Positions 1-11,985 of a stretch of DNA of 64,000 nucleotides are shown here, piece after piece. Origin of the DNA: Pontederia crassipes (Eukaryota; Streptophyta; Magnoliopsida; Commelinales; Pontederiaceae); the NCBI GenBank assembly GCA_030549335.1, contig CM060186.1, positions 19,211,189 through 19,275,188 on the forward strand, given 5' to 3'. The notes below the pieces were generated by a model. It ran no database searches. It had not been told where the DNA came from and saw nothing but the letters and a program-made list of their open reading frames with translations. The first letter of the stretch is position 1. Every line of letters starts with the position of its first letter. Both the position numbers and the translations under genes were made by a program.

Positions 1-1256
1 CCACTTCATTTGTATGTGATCATCCACCTATAAAGGAGGGTTAATGAACTATGTATGGAGCATTCCAAGAAACCTTGATTACTATTTCTACATGCACTGG
101 CATTTTAAACAAGTTAAGGATATAATGTTTCTCCTACCATTGGTGTTGGTATGATGGGCCTACCACGTGTGCTGCTCCATCCGATTATGAACGGGCGTCG
201 GATGAAGCGAACTGCACATCGCATGCCCTTTAGCTCTCTTGAGTGCGCATCTGTTTGCGATTCGTGCGCATGAGCTCACGGTTCGCTCGCAGATGGGCCG
301 ATTTATTAGAGGTCCTAACTCTTCGCAATTCTAAAGAATGTGGCGCCTAACTGTGCCCTAGCTCCACTGCAGGAAAGACGCTCGACCTCCTCTGACTTTC
401 CATCATCACTGCTCGAGTTTAAATGTGACGGTGAAGACGCTCGGCGATCCCCCTCACTTCTCTTCTCTACCGTGGTATGCCCTAGATTGCGATGATGATT
501 TCTTTTTTTGGATTTGAGTTTTTGCTGAGGGTCTTGCTATTTTTTTGAGTTAATATCTTCTTGTCATTGGATCTTGCTGAACTCGACACCGCAGGAACGA
601 CGCCGGCTCGAGGTTGCCTCACCATGCCCTAGTTTCACCGCAGGAACGAACAATGTCTCAGGAACGATGACACTGCCCTAGCTCCACATTCAGCGGAAGG
701 ATCTCTATTTGTGTGGCATCTCTCTACCCACTTGGCGCTAGTGTTGTTTGTATATCTTCTACCTTATTCGTTAGTTTTTGTTTTCATCTTCTACCTTATC
801 TATTGGTGATAAGTACTTAGTTTTATATCTTCTACATTATTGGCCCTCCTGTCCCTATTTTATGTTTTGGTTAGCTCATTATTTGAATACTTCGGCTAGT
901 TAGGTGAACGATTATTTTGTCATTGGATGCACCTTGATGTTTTTGCATTTGATAGCTTTTACCTTAGGTGGATGCACCTTGCCTACCTTAGATATTATGT
1001 ATTAGGTCAATTTATGCATAGTTCATTCACCTTGCAATGAAATATTAAGCATCCACATTGAAGATGCAATGCAAAAATATGTTCTCATAATCCTTTTCTT
1101 TTTTTTGAGTTATGCTTTCCTCATAATCTTGTTCGTTTTAGTTGAAGGTTATTTCATGGATATAATGTAAGAGATTACAATTGAAAATGATTATATGGGA
1201 GAAGGAACTAGTGAGGGCTCAATGTTGAAAATATCCCAAAAGAAGAACATAATGTC
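1..1256. other. No gene seen; 5' flank of the FAR1-like relic
   Basis: No convincing coding region. Between about 350 and 700 there are diverged copies of a phrase built from GCCCTAG, CTCCAC and GCAGGAA (near 352, 630 and 673), then T-rich DNA to the FAR1-like coding remnant. This could be an old untranslated leader or promoter of that relic. No terminal inverted repeat could be recognised, so the left end of any enclosing transposon is unknown. Confidence 0.4.
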
Positions 1257-3426
1257 ATGCAGGTTTATTATGTCAAATCTTATGAAGTAACAAAGCCATA
1301 CGTGGGGATGATATTTGACAACGACGAGGAAGCATACAATTACTATAACATGTATGGAAAATTAGTTGATTTTTCTATTAGGAAGCAAGCTTCACATAAG
1401 TCCAAAGCTATGAAAAATGTGGTCAATATAATTTTTTTGTGTTCTAAAGAAGGACACAAAAGAGCAAGGCAAGGTATTGAAATAGAATTTAAACAAAGAA
1501 GAGAAGTAAGAGATGATTGTCTTGCTCATACATACATTGCTCTACGAAAATATGGAAAGTGGGAGATTAGAAAATTTGTGGAAGAATATAGTCATCCTTT
1601 AACAACTCCGTGAAGTTTTTACACTCTAAAAAAGAATTCAGGACTACTTTAAAAGAAGCTATTATTAATCTACGTGAGTTCGACATGAGTCCATCTAAAA
1701 TAGCTAGAGCTCTTAATATATCCGATGAACCACTCATCACAGCTCAAGAATGCATCGATCATTTGAGGAAAAAAAGAAAAATAAAGCAATTTTAATCATG
1801 AATGTCTTAACATCATATTTGTTTTTCAAAGTAAAATAAGCATTGACCGGAGTTGGATGGAGATGGCACTGTGTTTAATTTTTTTTGGGCTGATGGAAGG
1901 TCAAGGGATAGTTATTTAACATTTGGCAATGTTGTTGTATTTGATACAATATATCAAACAAATAACTTAAGAATGACATTTGCTCTTTTACTAGAATAAA
2001 TCATCACAGAAAATCATATTTATTTGGTTGTGCTTTACTTGCAGACGAAACAGAAGAGACATTCGTATGGCTATTTGAAAGATTCTCATAATGTATGTAT
2101 GGAAAGCATCTAGTTTGTATTATTACTGATCAAGATATCGCGATGAGTGATGTTATACGTAGGGTATTTCCGCACACTAAGCATATATAGCACATGGCAT
2201 ATTGTTAGAGATGCAATGATGCATTTACAAGATTTATATGCACATGACACATTTAGAGAAGACTACAATAAATGGCTATGTGGTTCATCAAGTATAGATG
2301 GATTTGAAGATGGTTGGATTTCTTTGGGAAAAAAAGAATTAATATCCCTGATGGACATTGGTTAGATGTCATGTACAATAGACGTGAACAATGGATCTCA
2401 TTGTATTTTAAAGATATTTTTACCGTAGGTATGCGTACCACTCAAAGAGCAGAAAGCATTAATGCATTTTTTATGATTTTGTCAATGCCAACACGTCGTT
2501 CTCAGCTTCATAGAACAATATGATAGGGTTGTTCAAGCACATTGTAGGCTTGAAGAAAAAGAAGATTTCAAAACCATGAATTCCAAACCTGCATATATTC
2601 TAAATCATCCATTAGAAGTACATTTTGGCGATATATATACACATGCCTTATTTTGTAAGTTCCAAGATAAATACGCACAATGTATGACTTCGCACGCCTG
2701 CAAGATTTATAAAGATGCTGAAAAATCTGTTTACTCAGTTTATCATGTGCAAGGTATTGATGGAGGTAAGAATATTGTGGAGTTAAGACATTTTGAAAAA
2801 AAATGTGTACAATGTTCTTGCAAAAAATTTGAACAAGAAGGAATGTTATGTTGTCACATTTTATGTGTTCTCTACAAAAAAAGACCAAAGTTTATAATCG
2901 AGGTATGCAAATACAATTTATGATAAGTCATCCTCTTGTAATGATTTCATAAGTCCCATTCGAAAATTAGGTTGGCAAAGCAACCTATGGAAAGTACAAG
3001 AGACGGGTTTGATTTTCGCAAAACATTTACACTTCGCTGCTCCACTTATCGATGATGTTATAAAAAAACATGATTGCATTTCATCATGCAAATGTACTTA
3101 CGGATGCAAATGAAGCAAACACAAGTGAGATTCATGCAAGTCAACACGCTACTACTGAATTTGTTATGAGCCAATCAAGTTGTATCAATTTACAAGAGGC
3201 CCAATTTGTAATATGTGATCCACATCGTGTGAAATCTAAAGGTAGACCAAAAAGTGTGGGAAGAATTAAATTTGGCATTGAAATTTTTATGTCCCAAAAA
3301 GAATCAAAGAAAAAGAATTGTGGAAAATGCGGGAAAAGCGAGCATGACAAAAGAACATGTCAATTTAAGGTAATTCATATTATTTTCCAAATTTTTATTG
3401 TCTACATAGTCATTTTTAAATTTTAA
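1257..3426 (+). pseudogene. FAR1/FRS-like (MULE transposase-derived) pseudogene
   Basis: FAR1-related sequences are plant transcription factors derived from Mutator-like transposases; close relatives are still transposases (Jittery type). The domain order is kept. A FAR1 DNA-binding region lies at 1290-1600 (DNDEEAYNYYNMYG near its start, SHPLTTP at its end). Transposase-core remnants follow at about 1840-2520, including a TTQRAESINAFF motif. A SWIM zinc finger lies at 2805-2875 (CSCKKFEQEGMLCCHI). A C-terminal zinc knuckle of form C-x2-C-x4-H-x4-C lies near 3320-3360. The reading frame is broken: a stop at 1611, a frame change to the 1610-1795 segment, several stops and shifts through the core, then two further open segments (2576-2923 and 3070-3426). 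FRS genes have introns, so some interruptions could be intronic, but the stops in the core argue for a dead copy. Whether it was a transposon or a domesticated gene cannot be decided without the termini. Confidence 0.8.
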
Positions 3427-4199
3427 CACCGGTACTTCATATTATAAGCAGGAAGCTCAAGGTCAAAAGGAACAATGTGATATATGATAATTTACCATGT
3501 GTTCTAATGTTAGTGTTTTTAGGTCTTAATTAGTAATTTTTTACTCATTTCAAGTTCTTTCTTATTTACTAAATTCATTTTTTACTCATTACAGTTTTTG
3601 GATTTCTGCATGAGTTCTTAAACGTGTTTGAATACTGCAGGTACTTATGACACTTATAATATGACATGGTGCTTCATATTCTTAAATGTGTTTGAATTAC
3701 AGTGTCTTGTTCTCCACTCTTTCAAATATCATGTTGTTGCATGATCTTTCACTTAATCTTATATGGTTCTCTCAATTGTTACATTATCATGTTGTGAATA
3801 TGTTTTTCTTGCTGATATGTTTTTCTTTACTTATGTGTTTCAGATAGTTTAGATGTGTAAAGGGCAGTGGCGCATGGATCTTGACTGTTAGGTTTCTCAT
3901 TGATTTCTTGCTTATATGTTCTTTGCGAGGATCTAGAGGCGATAGCGCATGGAAAAACTTTGTTTTAGCTTTTTCAAATTATTCACTACGTAGGCTGACA
4001 TTTTATCATTGCTCTTGAATGTTATTATGAAGTTTGTATCATGTATGTTCCTTTTATCATTTTCTCTTGACATTTTATCATTTGCTCTTAAATTTTTCTT
4101 GTTGTATGTTCCTTTTGTATCATGTATGTTATTATGAAGTAATCAGCAAGCAACAAGAACAATTAACTGGAATGTTTATTGAGTTATTCCTTTTATAGT
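3427..4199. other. No gene seen; T-rich intergenic DNA
   Basis: T-rich sequence with short imperfect repeats (for example ATTTTATCATT and CATGTATGTT phrases near 4000-4130). No coding signal. Confidence 0.5.
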
Positions 4200-4730
4200 G
4201 CATGAATGCTTATGAAGTAAACCATTCACCGCATTTACCCCCACATCCTCACCAATTACTTCTGGTGGATATTTAAAGTGAGGAAGCTTCCCATCAATGT
4301 ATTCTACATGCAGCCCTGGTCTCATCCAATAATCCGTTTGAGCTAACATACCCTCGAGACGAGCAGAATGCCCTGAGCAACCCTAAAGCCAAAGGTGGCC
4401 TTGATTGGATCTCGTAAGTTTTAGGCCTTGACAATGTTGTATTGTATATGCTTTCAAGTGCATTCCTAGAACCGGTCGGCAACAACTTGTACAGCTTGCC
4501 GGTGTTCAGTCATCCAGTCTATGGGTACAACTCCTGATGCAATCATCTCATATCTCGAACTTGAAAAACAAGGAAAAACCAAGCCAGGGCAGTCACAAAG
4601 TACAAGCTCGTCTGAAATTATCAATGTTTGGAAGTGCTTGGTCTTGCCAGATGTTGAAGTAACCCCTGTTTGCTTTTCGTAGCCCTAGTTGAATCATCCT
4701 ACAACGTTAATGCAACTCATATTATTTCAA
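4200..4730 (-). pseudogene. LSG1-type large-subunit GTPase fragment
   Basis: Reading leftwards from about 4725, the sequence gives a P-loop-side remnant (SCINVVG) and then, in one frame, TGVTSTSGKTKHFQTL, SDELVLCDCPGLVFP, SSSRYEMIASGVVPID and MTEHRQAVQVVAD. After a stop and a frame change it continues with RPKTYEIQSRPPLALGLLR, SRGYVSSNGLLDETRAA and, in another frame, EYIDGKLPHFKYPPE. This is the distinctive C-terminal half of LSG1, the circularly permuted GTPase that acts in cytoplasmic 60S maturation and release of the NMD3 export adaptor. The DCPG motif is G3. Only the C-terminal part is present, with a stop and frameshifts, so it is non-functional. No intron is evident in the region kept, which fits a retrocopy or a fragment carried by a transposon. 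Confidence 0.8.
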
Positions 4731-4864
4731 TGGAAGAAAAAAAAACTGATAGTTTTAAGTGTAAATAAGCACATCGACAAGATGATGCAGTCTTGGCATC
4801 ATAGGGAATATAAGAAACACCAGATGCATTTGTCGAATAAAAGTCATTACAATTAAAGCACCGA

Positions 4865-5375
4865 CTAAGCACCAACTATGCACCAACTGTTACATAAGCA
4901 TACTTTCATCACATAAACATAATTAACATAGCTACAACACCAAAAATTATAATAAGAAGTCCATAAAAAAACATTTAAACCATTCATATGTTCTTCAACT
5001 TTGCCTCTATTAATCATAATCTCATCTTCAATTTGATTCACTATTTCCAACCTATCAATCTTTCGTGATTGGACATAAGGATCCATCCATTTAAAATAAT
5101 TGAATGCTCGTTCTTGTTGCATAATAAAACAACAATTAGAATTACATAGTTAATTATAATGTAAGAAAAACTAATCATTAGATTCACCCCCAAAAATGGA
5201 TAATCGTAAAATCTACTACTAGAATTATTTTCAATCCTTCTTGTTGACAATGACATTTGAGAGTTGTCATCTTGTATATATGCAAATCTTGCACAAATTG
5301 CTTAACAAGAGTAATTATATCCTTTAACATTATATCCTTGCAAATCTTGCAAATCAACAAGACCAAATTTTGCAA
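4865..5375 (-). pseudogene. Possible GRF-type zinc-finger protein fragment
   Basis: Three overlapping minus-strand segments together recall a plant GRF zinc finger followed by a coiled tail: KCHCQQEG (C-x-C start), then NNSSSRFYDYPFLG in another frame (compare NPGRRFYGCP in the family), then NYFKWMDPYVQ and KIDRLEIVNQIEDEI. Two expected cysteines are missing and the frame changes at least twice, so this is at best a relic. The match rests on short patterns and could be chance. It lies next to the LSG1 fragment and the FAR1 relic, so all three may be passengers of one decayed element. Confidence 0.3.
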
Positions 5376-6289
5376 ATCTTCAGCGCGCGTGGTAGGCGAA
5401 TGGTAGGAGAAACAATATATTCTATAAACAATTAGGTAATGTTTTTTAATCTAAAATATGAGTTTGGTTTATCCAACGGCTTCCGGAGTTCAAACGTATC
5501 GTTCTGCTTCATCTCGTTATCTGCCAATCAAAACATGAACATGCATATAGATTGCTGATCGTGACAAACTGGGACGATATTTTTCTACTCAGCAGACCAA
5601 GTAATTAATTAATCATATAATTGCAGACAAGTAATTAATTAATTCGTACAATTATGCATGCATGAGCAAGAAAGAATATTCAATCTGTTCATATCAGCTG
5701 GCCAAGCAAATTATTGGAGCTTTCAAGACAGGAAGAAAATGTGGAACGAAGTAGTACTCCAAAACTGTTCTTTTCATCACTTTGCAGAGGCAGCCATCCA
5801 TCCATTTCAGCGGACAAAAATTTCCAATCTGATTTGAAACGGAGGAAAAAACCAGGACCGGGACCAAGTTGCATTTCTGATTAAAGATTGATGCAAACCT
5901 ACGTACCACGACTTTTCCTATTTAACTTACACTAGAACTTTCAATTAAAGATGGGAAAAAAAGAGTCTAAAGAATTATACTTTTCTCAACATCTTTAAGA
6001 TTTGATCTTGAAACTTACGTAGTATTATCATTGCTATATTGTGTTTTTTTTTTTTCTTTTGCTAATAGATTAATTCTTCTTCTTTCTTTGGAAAATGAAT
6101 TCGATATGTGGGCCTTTTGGGCTTTGGTCATATGAGAAGGCTGCCTAGATAACGTGTACAGGCCTCGCAACTAAAAATAAATAAGCGATTTGAGTTGCAT
6201 ACAGACTACAGCAGCATGAACACTTGAATCAACTCGTCACCATTGAACACATTTATGATTACAGAAGTTAAGCCCGTTGGATTATTTGG
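5376..6289. other. No gene seen
   Basis: AT-rich intergenic DNA with short direct repeats (AAGTAATTAATTAAT twice near 5600-5640). No coding, RNA or transposon-end signal recognised. Confidence 0.5.
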
Positions 6290-6299
6290 GACGCCACAA

Positions 6300-7330
6300 A
6301 TCAGCATGGATTTAATGGTTTTTTCCGGTTCAGCGTGGAAAAAAACCGGAAAAAGGGCGGGTCAGCGTGGAAAAAAAACCGAAGAGGGTCCCCCGCCGCA
6401 CGACCGTCGTCGTCCCCGCCGCATTGTGTTCGTCGCCCCGTGCCCTACTTCGTCACCCCGAGATTGCCTCCTGGTCGTCGCGAGATCGAAGGTGCCCTAG
6501 TGTCTCCCTTGCCGCGAGGCCGCCGCAAGTTCCCCGCCGCCGCCGCGAGGTCGAACGCCCCGAGTTCTTCCTTCTTCGACACAAGCCCGCTGCGTCATGA
6601 GGTCGGACGCCATGTGGTCTTCGCTGTTGCCGCCGCGAGTCTTCCTTCTCAGTGCTGCTAGGACGACGACGATGATGGTGCAGCTAGGACGATGACGAGC
6701 CCAGATCCGTGGTGGGGACGACAATGTGGTCGGCGGTTTCTCGTCAGGGATGAACTAGGGCATGGGCTTTTGCAGCTGGGACGACAAGCGCGAAGGGGCC
6801 AAGTGTCGTTGTCCCCGCTCCATGTGTCTAGTGTCGTCGTTGCCCCCGCCGTGCCTAGTGTTGTCGTCCCCATCGTGCCCAATGTCAGGTCTCTTCGCCG
6901 TCGTCGCGAGATCACTGCCGCCGCGAGGTCGTTGCCGCCGCGCCGAGATCTTCGTCGCCCCGTCACTGCCGCAAGATCACTGCTGTCGTCGAGGTATCTT
7001 CGACTCCCCGAGGTCGTCGCCACATGGTCTTCGTGCCCTATTTCATTTCACGCCCCGAGGTTGCCATCGCCGCCGCGAGATCGCCGACGCTATCACGATT
7101 CGCCCCATCCGTTGTCACGATCGCCATCTCCCCCTCTCGTAATTTTTTTCACGGCCTCACCCCGCATCAATTTCACCCCGAACCAGCTCGAAATGTTTGA
7201 ACCACGTGCATCATCCGCGGCCGTCGGATGCGGATCCAACGGCCACGGATGGGGGAGAACCATCCTCCTCCCTAAGAGGGGAGGATATACATTAACTCCA
7301 ATCAGCATATTATATATTAACAATAGAATC
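6300..7330. repeat. GC-rich degenerate repeat island
   Basis: Composition changes abruptly from AT-rich flanks to a tract dominated by variants of CGTCGCGAGATC, GCCGCGAG and CCCCGAG, starting with a doubled phrase (CAGCGTGGAAAAAAA at about 6332 and 6364). Open frames exist on both strands and in several frames at once, as expected from GC-rich repetitive DNA with few stops; none resembles a protein family. The right part contains a 40-bp imperfect palindrome at 7212-7251. It may be the inner part of a non-autonomous transposon, but no target duplication was found. Confidence 0.55.
7212..7251. repeat. 40-bp imperfect palindrome
   Basis: The two 20-base halves are inverted copies matching at 17 of 20 positions. 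The left half begins CATCCGCGGCCG and the right half ends CGGCCACGGATG. It could form a cruciform or bind a dimeric protein, or mark the junction of inverted-repeat arms. Confidence 0.75.
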
Positions 7331-8850
7331 TAAACATGTGCAATTTATTGCATAACAATTATAGATACATTAATTAAAGAGATCAATTATTTTGTTGGAG
7401 TGGTTCTCAGGTCATCTTCTCCTCTTTTCTGCGCCAAGACACGTTTGTACATGGACGATAACTATGAATAACCCCCACTCTGTTCCTATTGATGTGACTT
7501 ACTCATAAACTTGCAGCCTCTCGATCTTTGGATGCAATCACAGATGCACTAGTCCAGTACTGTGTATTGGAGCTCAAATGAAAAAAAGAAATATAATGCG
7601 AGAAACCCATGGCAGTGCATGAAACATGGCCATGTTCTTGTTATCCAATTGCATGTGAAGGGGACAAGGAAAGGATCGGCCGACTTGCACATCTATATTA
7701 TTTCAGTAGTCCCCCATCTGAATCTTCTCATCATGAACATGGATATAGTCAGGAAAACACCGTCTTTAATTTTGGTCCAGTAGTGTTAGGAAACATCCTT
7801 GGACTCTTTTAATGGCCTCCACATGGGGTCTGTCGAGCCATTTCACGTTATACGTACATTACATTACATATCCTACACTAGGAAGATGAATATTACGCAA
7901 GAGTATTTGCATTATATTATACGTAGCAACAACATATATGCACATATTGCATGCATGCAAAGAAGTCCTTTTTTTTTTAAATACTCCTCAGGATATTCAT
8001 GGTTATATTGGCGTGCAGAGTCAAGATAAAAAAAAATAAACAAAAAAATTCTCGATCAAATTGAAGATTTTAGAAATCGAATCCGGAGCACAACTCTGTC
8101 GAATTTTGATGCAATTATATCAAGGCATGTATAAATGATCCTAGTCAAATTGAGTATAGGCAAGGCAGCTGCTTATTACAGGCAGATGTGCAGTAAAATA
8201 GTCTAAAGGAGACCGGACCCTACCATGCATATCTAAAGGGTTCAGCATCATGCTAAACAACTGGATCATTATCAGAAAGTTCTGGCAATTATAAGCAAAA
8301 AGGCGAAAAAAGTTCATTGAACCTTTTAAAAGGACCGAGCAGCGATGGATTTGGATTAGCAGGCGTTTGTGGTCACGTATCTAGGAGTAAATAGTGCATC
8401 ATGGTTCGTGGTGAGAGAGAAAAAGAGGATGACAGATACCAACTTGAAGAGATCATGAAGTTGTGATCCATCAAATACTTCTGGATAGTGTGAATTTGCA
8501 TGTGTCTTGGTCCTACCCATATGCCTCCCTCATGTTCTCATGTGGTAGTAGGCTCAGACCAGCACATGCATGCCCTGATCCACCACCGGGGCCACTACAA
8601 ACAAACCTCCCTAAGCTTCATGGAGCAAGATAATGCCACTCACTTTACCCTGAAATATTCGAAAAAGCCATCAATGCAATCTTCTAATGTATGCACAGAG
8701 CTTTACTCGAGTTCAAGAGAAGGATCCTTGTGTGATTAAGAGACCCGGACAAGGGCTATTTGTATGGCCTGCACCATAACATGTCATGCCATGGCTACTA
8801 CATGCTACTACCCTCTTGTGGACCCTTGTCTGCAATTGACCTCTTCATCA
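7331..8850. other. Upstream region of the GASA gene, no gene seen
   Basis: AT-rich DNA with short frames of no recognisable family. The last few hundred bases are the expected promoter of the GASA gene and contain several GCATG/CATGCA motifs (8220-8230, 8563-8575, 8788-8795). Nothing in it was recognised as a transposon. Confidence 0.45.
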
Positions 8851-8853
8851 ACC

Positions 8854-8860
8854 TATAAAT
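8854..8860 (+). promoter_or_regulatory. TATA box of the GASA gene
   Basis: TATAAAT in CCTATAAATACC, 84 bases before the ATG. This predicts a transcription start near 8885 and a leader of about 60 bases, usual for a short secreted-peptide gene. Confidence 0.7.
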
Positions 8861-8943
8861 ACCCTGCCATACTTCCACTTCCCAGTACCACCGACTCTCA
8901 CATCTTTCCTTCCACACCTCGTCTTCACTGTTGTCAGTTTGAA

Positions 8944-9714
8944 ATGGCTAAGTTGGTCCTTCTGCTGGCCATTTCCCTCCTAGCTATTTGCATGGCTGAC
9001 TCCATGGTGAGAGGCCTCTTGGCAAAAGACCATCTTCTATCTGTCAATCCAGCCATTATATGCTAATGCATCAGAAAGAAAGTTTACCTCATCTGTGTAT
9101 GTGTTTACTGTAGGTGCTGGCCAAGGGAGCTGATCGTGCTGAGGAGGTGTATCATCCGGTAACATGATGACCCTCACACCTGTTATTTGCTACAGTATTC
9201 TGATTTTACTTTTGCTTTCAGAAAGAATCTGGTCCAATGTTGTGCTAATAATCACGCTTTTCTTTTCTTGACGTTTGATTTCTTCAGGCTTCGGGACAGG
9301 GGAGTCTTCGCAGCTACCGTAAGCACTTCTCCATCTTTCTTCTTTCTAATTTCACACCTTGAAGCTCTGGGGTCTAGATTCAATAAATACTAAATGGATG
9401 CAAAGTCTATTTTATTATGCAAATAAAAAATAGCCATGTAAACTCATATCATTAAATTCGCTTGTTAATTATTGGCACATGCTTCAAGTTTTGCATTACT
9501 TGACGAGATTATTTTTTTCTTTGGTGATTCAGAATGCCCAGCACAGTGCACTAGGAGGTGCTCCCAGACCCAGTACCACAAACCATGCATGTTCTTTTGC
9601 CAGAAGTGCTGCATGACGTGCTTGTGTGTGCCCTCTGGATTCTATGGCAACAAAGGTGAATGTCCCTGCTACAACAACTGGAAGACCAAGAGAGGAGGAC
9701 CTAAGTGCCCTTAA
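8944..9714 (+). CDS. GASA/snakin-family cysteine-rich secreted peptide
   Basis: Four exons: 8944-9006, 9114-9158, 9288-9318 and 9533-9714, all with GT-AG introns, encode 106 residues. Exon 1 is a signal peptide (MAKLVLLLAISLLAICMADS). Exons 2 and 3 form the short variable spacer. Exon 4 carries the GASA domain with all 12 conserved cysteines, including CMFFCQKCCMTCLC and CPCYNNW, and the family ending KTKRGGPKCP. The exon 3-4 junction restores the codon giving SYQCPAQC. GASA/snakin peptides are secreted to the cell wall, where family members affect growth, flowering and redox state and some are antimicrobial; many respond to gibberellin. Length, cysteine spacing and gene structure fit the family, and a TATA box lies 84 bases upstream. 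The copy looks intact. Which member it is cannot be told from sequence alone. Confidence 0.95.
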
Positions 9715-11250
9715 TACTTCGGCGAATCACTTGTTAATCTAACCTATTTTTATTCCATTCTACCAAATGAATGTTGCTAGTGTAGTGCCATTAATCACCC
9801 ACCAACTTAAGCATGGTGGAAGGCACAAATATGATTTATATGTAAGTTATATTCAAATTGAGCATCAATTATTGAACCCATCATATGATCGACTTCAATG
9901 CTGTTTTTGGCTATCTCTTACCTACACAATCACCAGCAACATGTTCTCACTGAATTCTGCTTTCAAAGAAAACTTTCAACACAAGGCATCAAAGAGCAAC
10001 TTTTGCAGGCGGTAAAAGAAGCCTCAGAGCTCCTAGACACGTGCATTTATCAGATGCTACGGGGCCAATGGATTATATCTAGGTTTCACTAAGCTTTGGG
10101 ATTAAGTCATCAGAATTTATCCTCAACTTTGGAACAAACCAGTCAGCGTAGAACATATTTGTGCTCACCGAATGAGATGACAAGATAAATGCATAAGAGC
10201 GTAAACAAAAACAAGGATTGAATAACTAGAACCAAACATTAATGTCAGCAAACATATTAAACCACTTCATCCAAAGCAAACTAGAGGAAGCAAGAACTCA
10301 ATCAACTAAACAGGGAAATCAATGCCAGCATTTAACTTGAATTACATCAACAAGGGGCAAAGTATCCCACTTGGATATAAGATGAAGTATACCAACGAGG
10401 GGCAATATCTGATCCAAACATATCAACGGAGTAATGAAGGGGCCTTTGAGTTCAAGTAGTACCAGAGGAGAGCATTGCACTTCCATGATGCTACAAGGCA
10501 TTCTGTAGCTTTCATGAAAATGTGGGTATCCATGTTTTAAAGTCAGCTTTATGAAGTTTCTGACATGAAACCTGGAGAAGTTTGATTTGGACCACTTAGA
10601 AACAAAATACAGTGTGACCATCTTCTGAGTTCATCTACAACCATAAATACAGTATATCAGATGTTTGAGACATTACATGGAATGAAAAAATACAGAAACA
10701 AGACCATCTGCAATCCCTAAATTTTATGGCATGAAGCAACACTGTCGCATTTGTAATAACGTTTAGAAAAATGTAACTCCCTGAGATCTGAGGTTCCGAG
10801 GGCCCAACTCAAAGAGTTATGTCGCTGCAAATTTTTCTGATCCTGCATTTGTCTGAGAGAATGCTACTTTTGCAATTGGTTGTATCCACCACGCCGCTAG
10901 CGCTGATGCCCGTGCATTAGCACATAGAATTCGAGCAGGCACGACTTATGCCGGACTGCTACATGATGAAGAACACTGAGAGTTGCCCCATCTTCTTAGG
11001 TAGATCAGATGCCTCCGCCAACATATTAGCCCTTGCTAACGGCTCGACCATTGGAGTCCTGGATGCCAAATCCCTATCGGCGATCCCATTGATTGAGCAC
11101 AAGTAATACATCCCAAGAAACGCATGTCGTAGACTCCGATCTGAATTCGAAACAACTCCTGACTACATCGATTTATGCGAGTCGTCAACCTCAACATTGT
11201 GGTCGATGCATGGCATCACAGTCAAGAAGGTCGCCTTTTTAGGACAGGTT
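9715..11250. other. 3' flank of the GASA gene and unassigned DNA
   Basis: The first about 100 bases after the stop are the likely 3' untranslated region. A 100-codon minus-strand frame at 10319-10621 has no recognisable domain. From about 10870 to 11250 GC rises and plus-strand codon-like stretches occur (for example NTESCPIFLGRSD and ILALANGSTIGVLDAK), but I cannot assign a family. It may be an old gene fragment like the PPR piece that follows. Confidence 0.35.
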
Positions 11251-11253
11251 CTC

Positions 11254-11600
11254 TCATTTAACGTCCTGCATAACAACAAAAGCGTCTCCTTTGGTTGGCC
11301 GTAAAGACCCAATCATCATTGTCCAGGTGACCACATTTCTATCAGGAATTGCTACGAACACTCCCCCAGCGGCCGACAAGTGGCCGCATCTCCCGTAAAT
11401 GGTGGACATGAGGGCGTTCAGGACGACGTACGAGCTGAAGCCCTCAGTCTTCAGCCTTCCTCTCGCCCTGCCCTTGTTGCCGAGGCTGGCACAGGCCCCG
11501 AGAACGGAAGGGATGGGAAGAGATGCCGGGAGCATGTCCTCATGGACGCCTGTGCAGCCGGAGAGTGGAGAGAGAGCTTCCAGAGTCTACCTTCGCGGGC
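11254..11600 (-). pseudogene. PLS-type PPR protein fragment
   Basis: The minus-strand reading contains PSVLGACASLGNKGRARG, YVVLNALMSTIYGRCGHL and VFVAIPDRNVVTWTMMIG. These are the consecutive helices of pentatricopeptide repeats of the plant PLS class (compare LPSVLGACA, NALIDMYAKCG and VF..MP.RNVVSWT in organelle RNA-editing factors). GVHEDM just upstream extends the repeat towards 11600. Only about two repeats remain, with no start, no transit peptide and no E/DYW tail, so this is a fragment of a gene rather than a gene. It ends abruptly at a foldback element. Confidence 0.8.
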
Positions 11601-11649
11601 GAGCGGTGGAGAGGATGTCTTTCGGTTTCACTTCGTAATATCATTTTTT

Positions 11650-11985
11650 AAAACTCATTGTCCGTCTATGTGACGTTGACAACATCTTTTCGCTTCTCTA
11701 CATTACAATATTAAAAAAATAGAACAAATAATTAAAAAATAAAAATATCACGAGACCGTCGGAGAGGAGCGCACGCCAAGGAGTCCCCTCCTCCCCTACC
11801 TCCGACGAGGAGAGGAAGGTCACAGATGGAGGGCGAGGCCGGAGGCCCTCGGGTCGGCGAGATCGCAGAGGGTGGAACGAGGCGTGCGCCGGGGGCGATC
11901 TCAGTGGTATTTTTATTTTTTTAATATTGTCATGTCAGCATAGAGAAAGAAGAAAATTTCTGTCAACGACATATTAGCTCTGCCA
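11650..11985. mobile_element. Foldback MITE-like element with GC-rich centre
   Basis: The arms are inverted copies: GTTGACAACATCTTTTCGC with TACAATATTAAAAAAATAG on the left, mirrored by the reverse complement of TTTTTTTAATATTGTCATG and AGAAAATTTCTGTCAACG on the right. AT-rich inner arms enclose a GC-rich core (11755-11900). There is no coding capacity. The ends are blurred and no certain target duplication was found. Confidence 0.5.

Noticed and set aside
6243-7333. Several long frames on both strands in the GC-rich island
   Set aside because: They overlap in many frames, lack any family resemblance and follow a CGCCGCGAG repeat; GC-rich DNA has few stops.
9767-10092. Frames just after the GASA gene
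   Set aside because: They lie in its 3' flank, with no signal peptide or domain.
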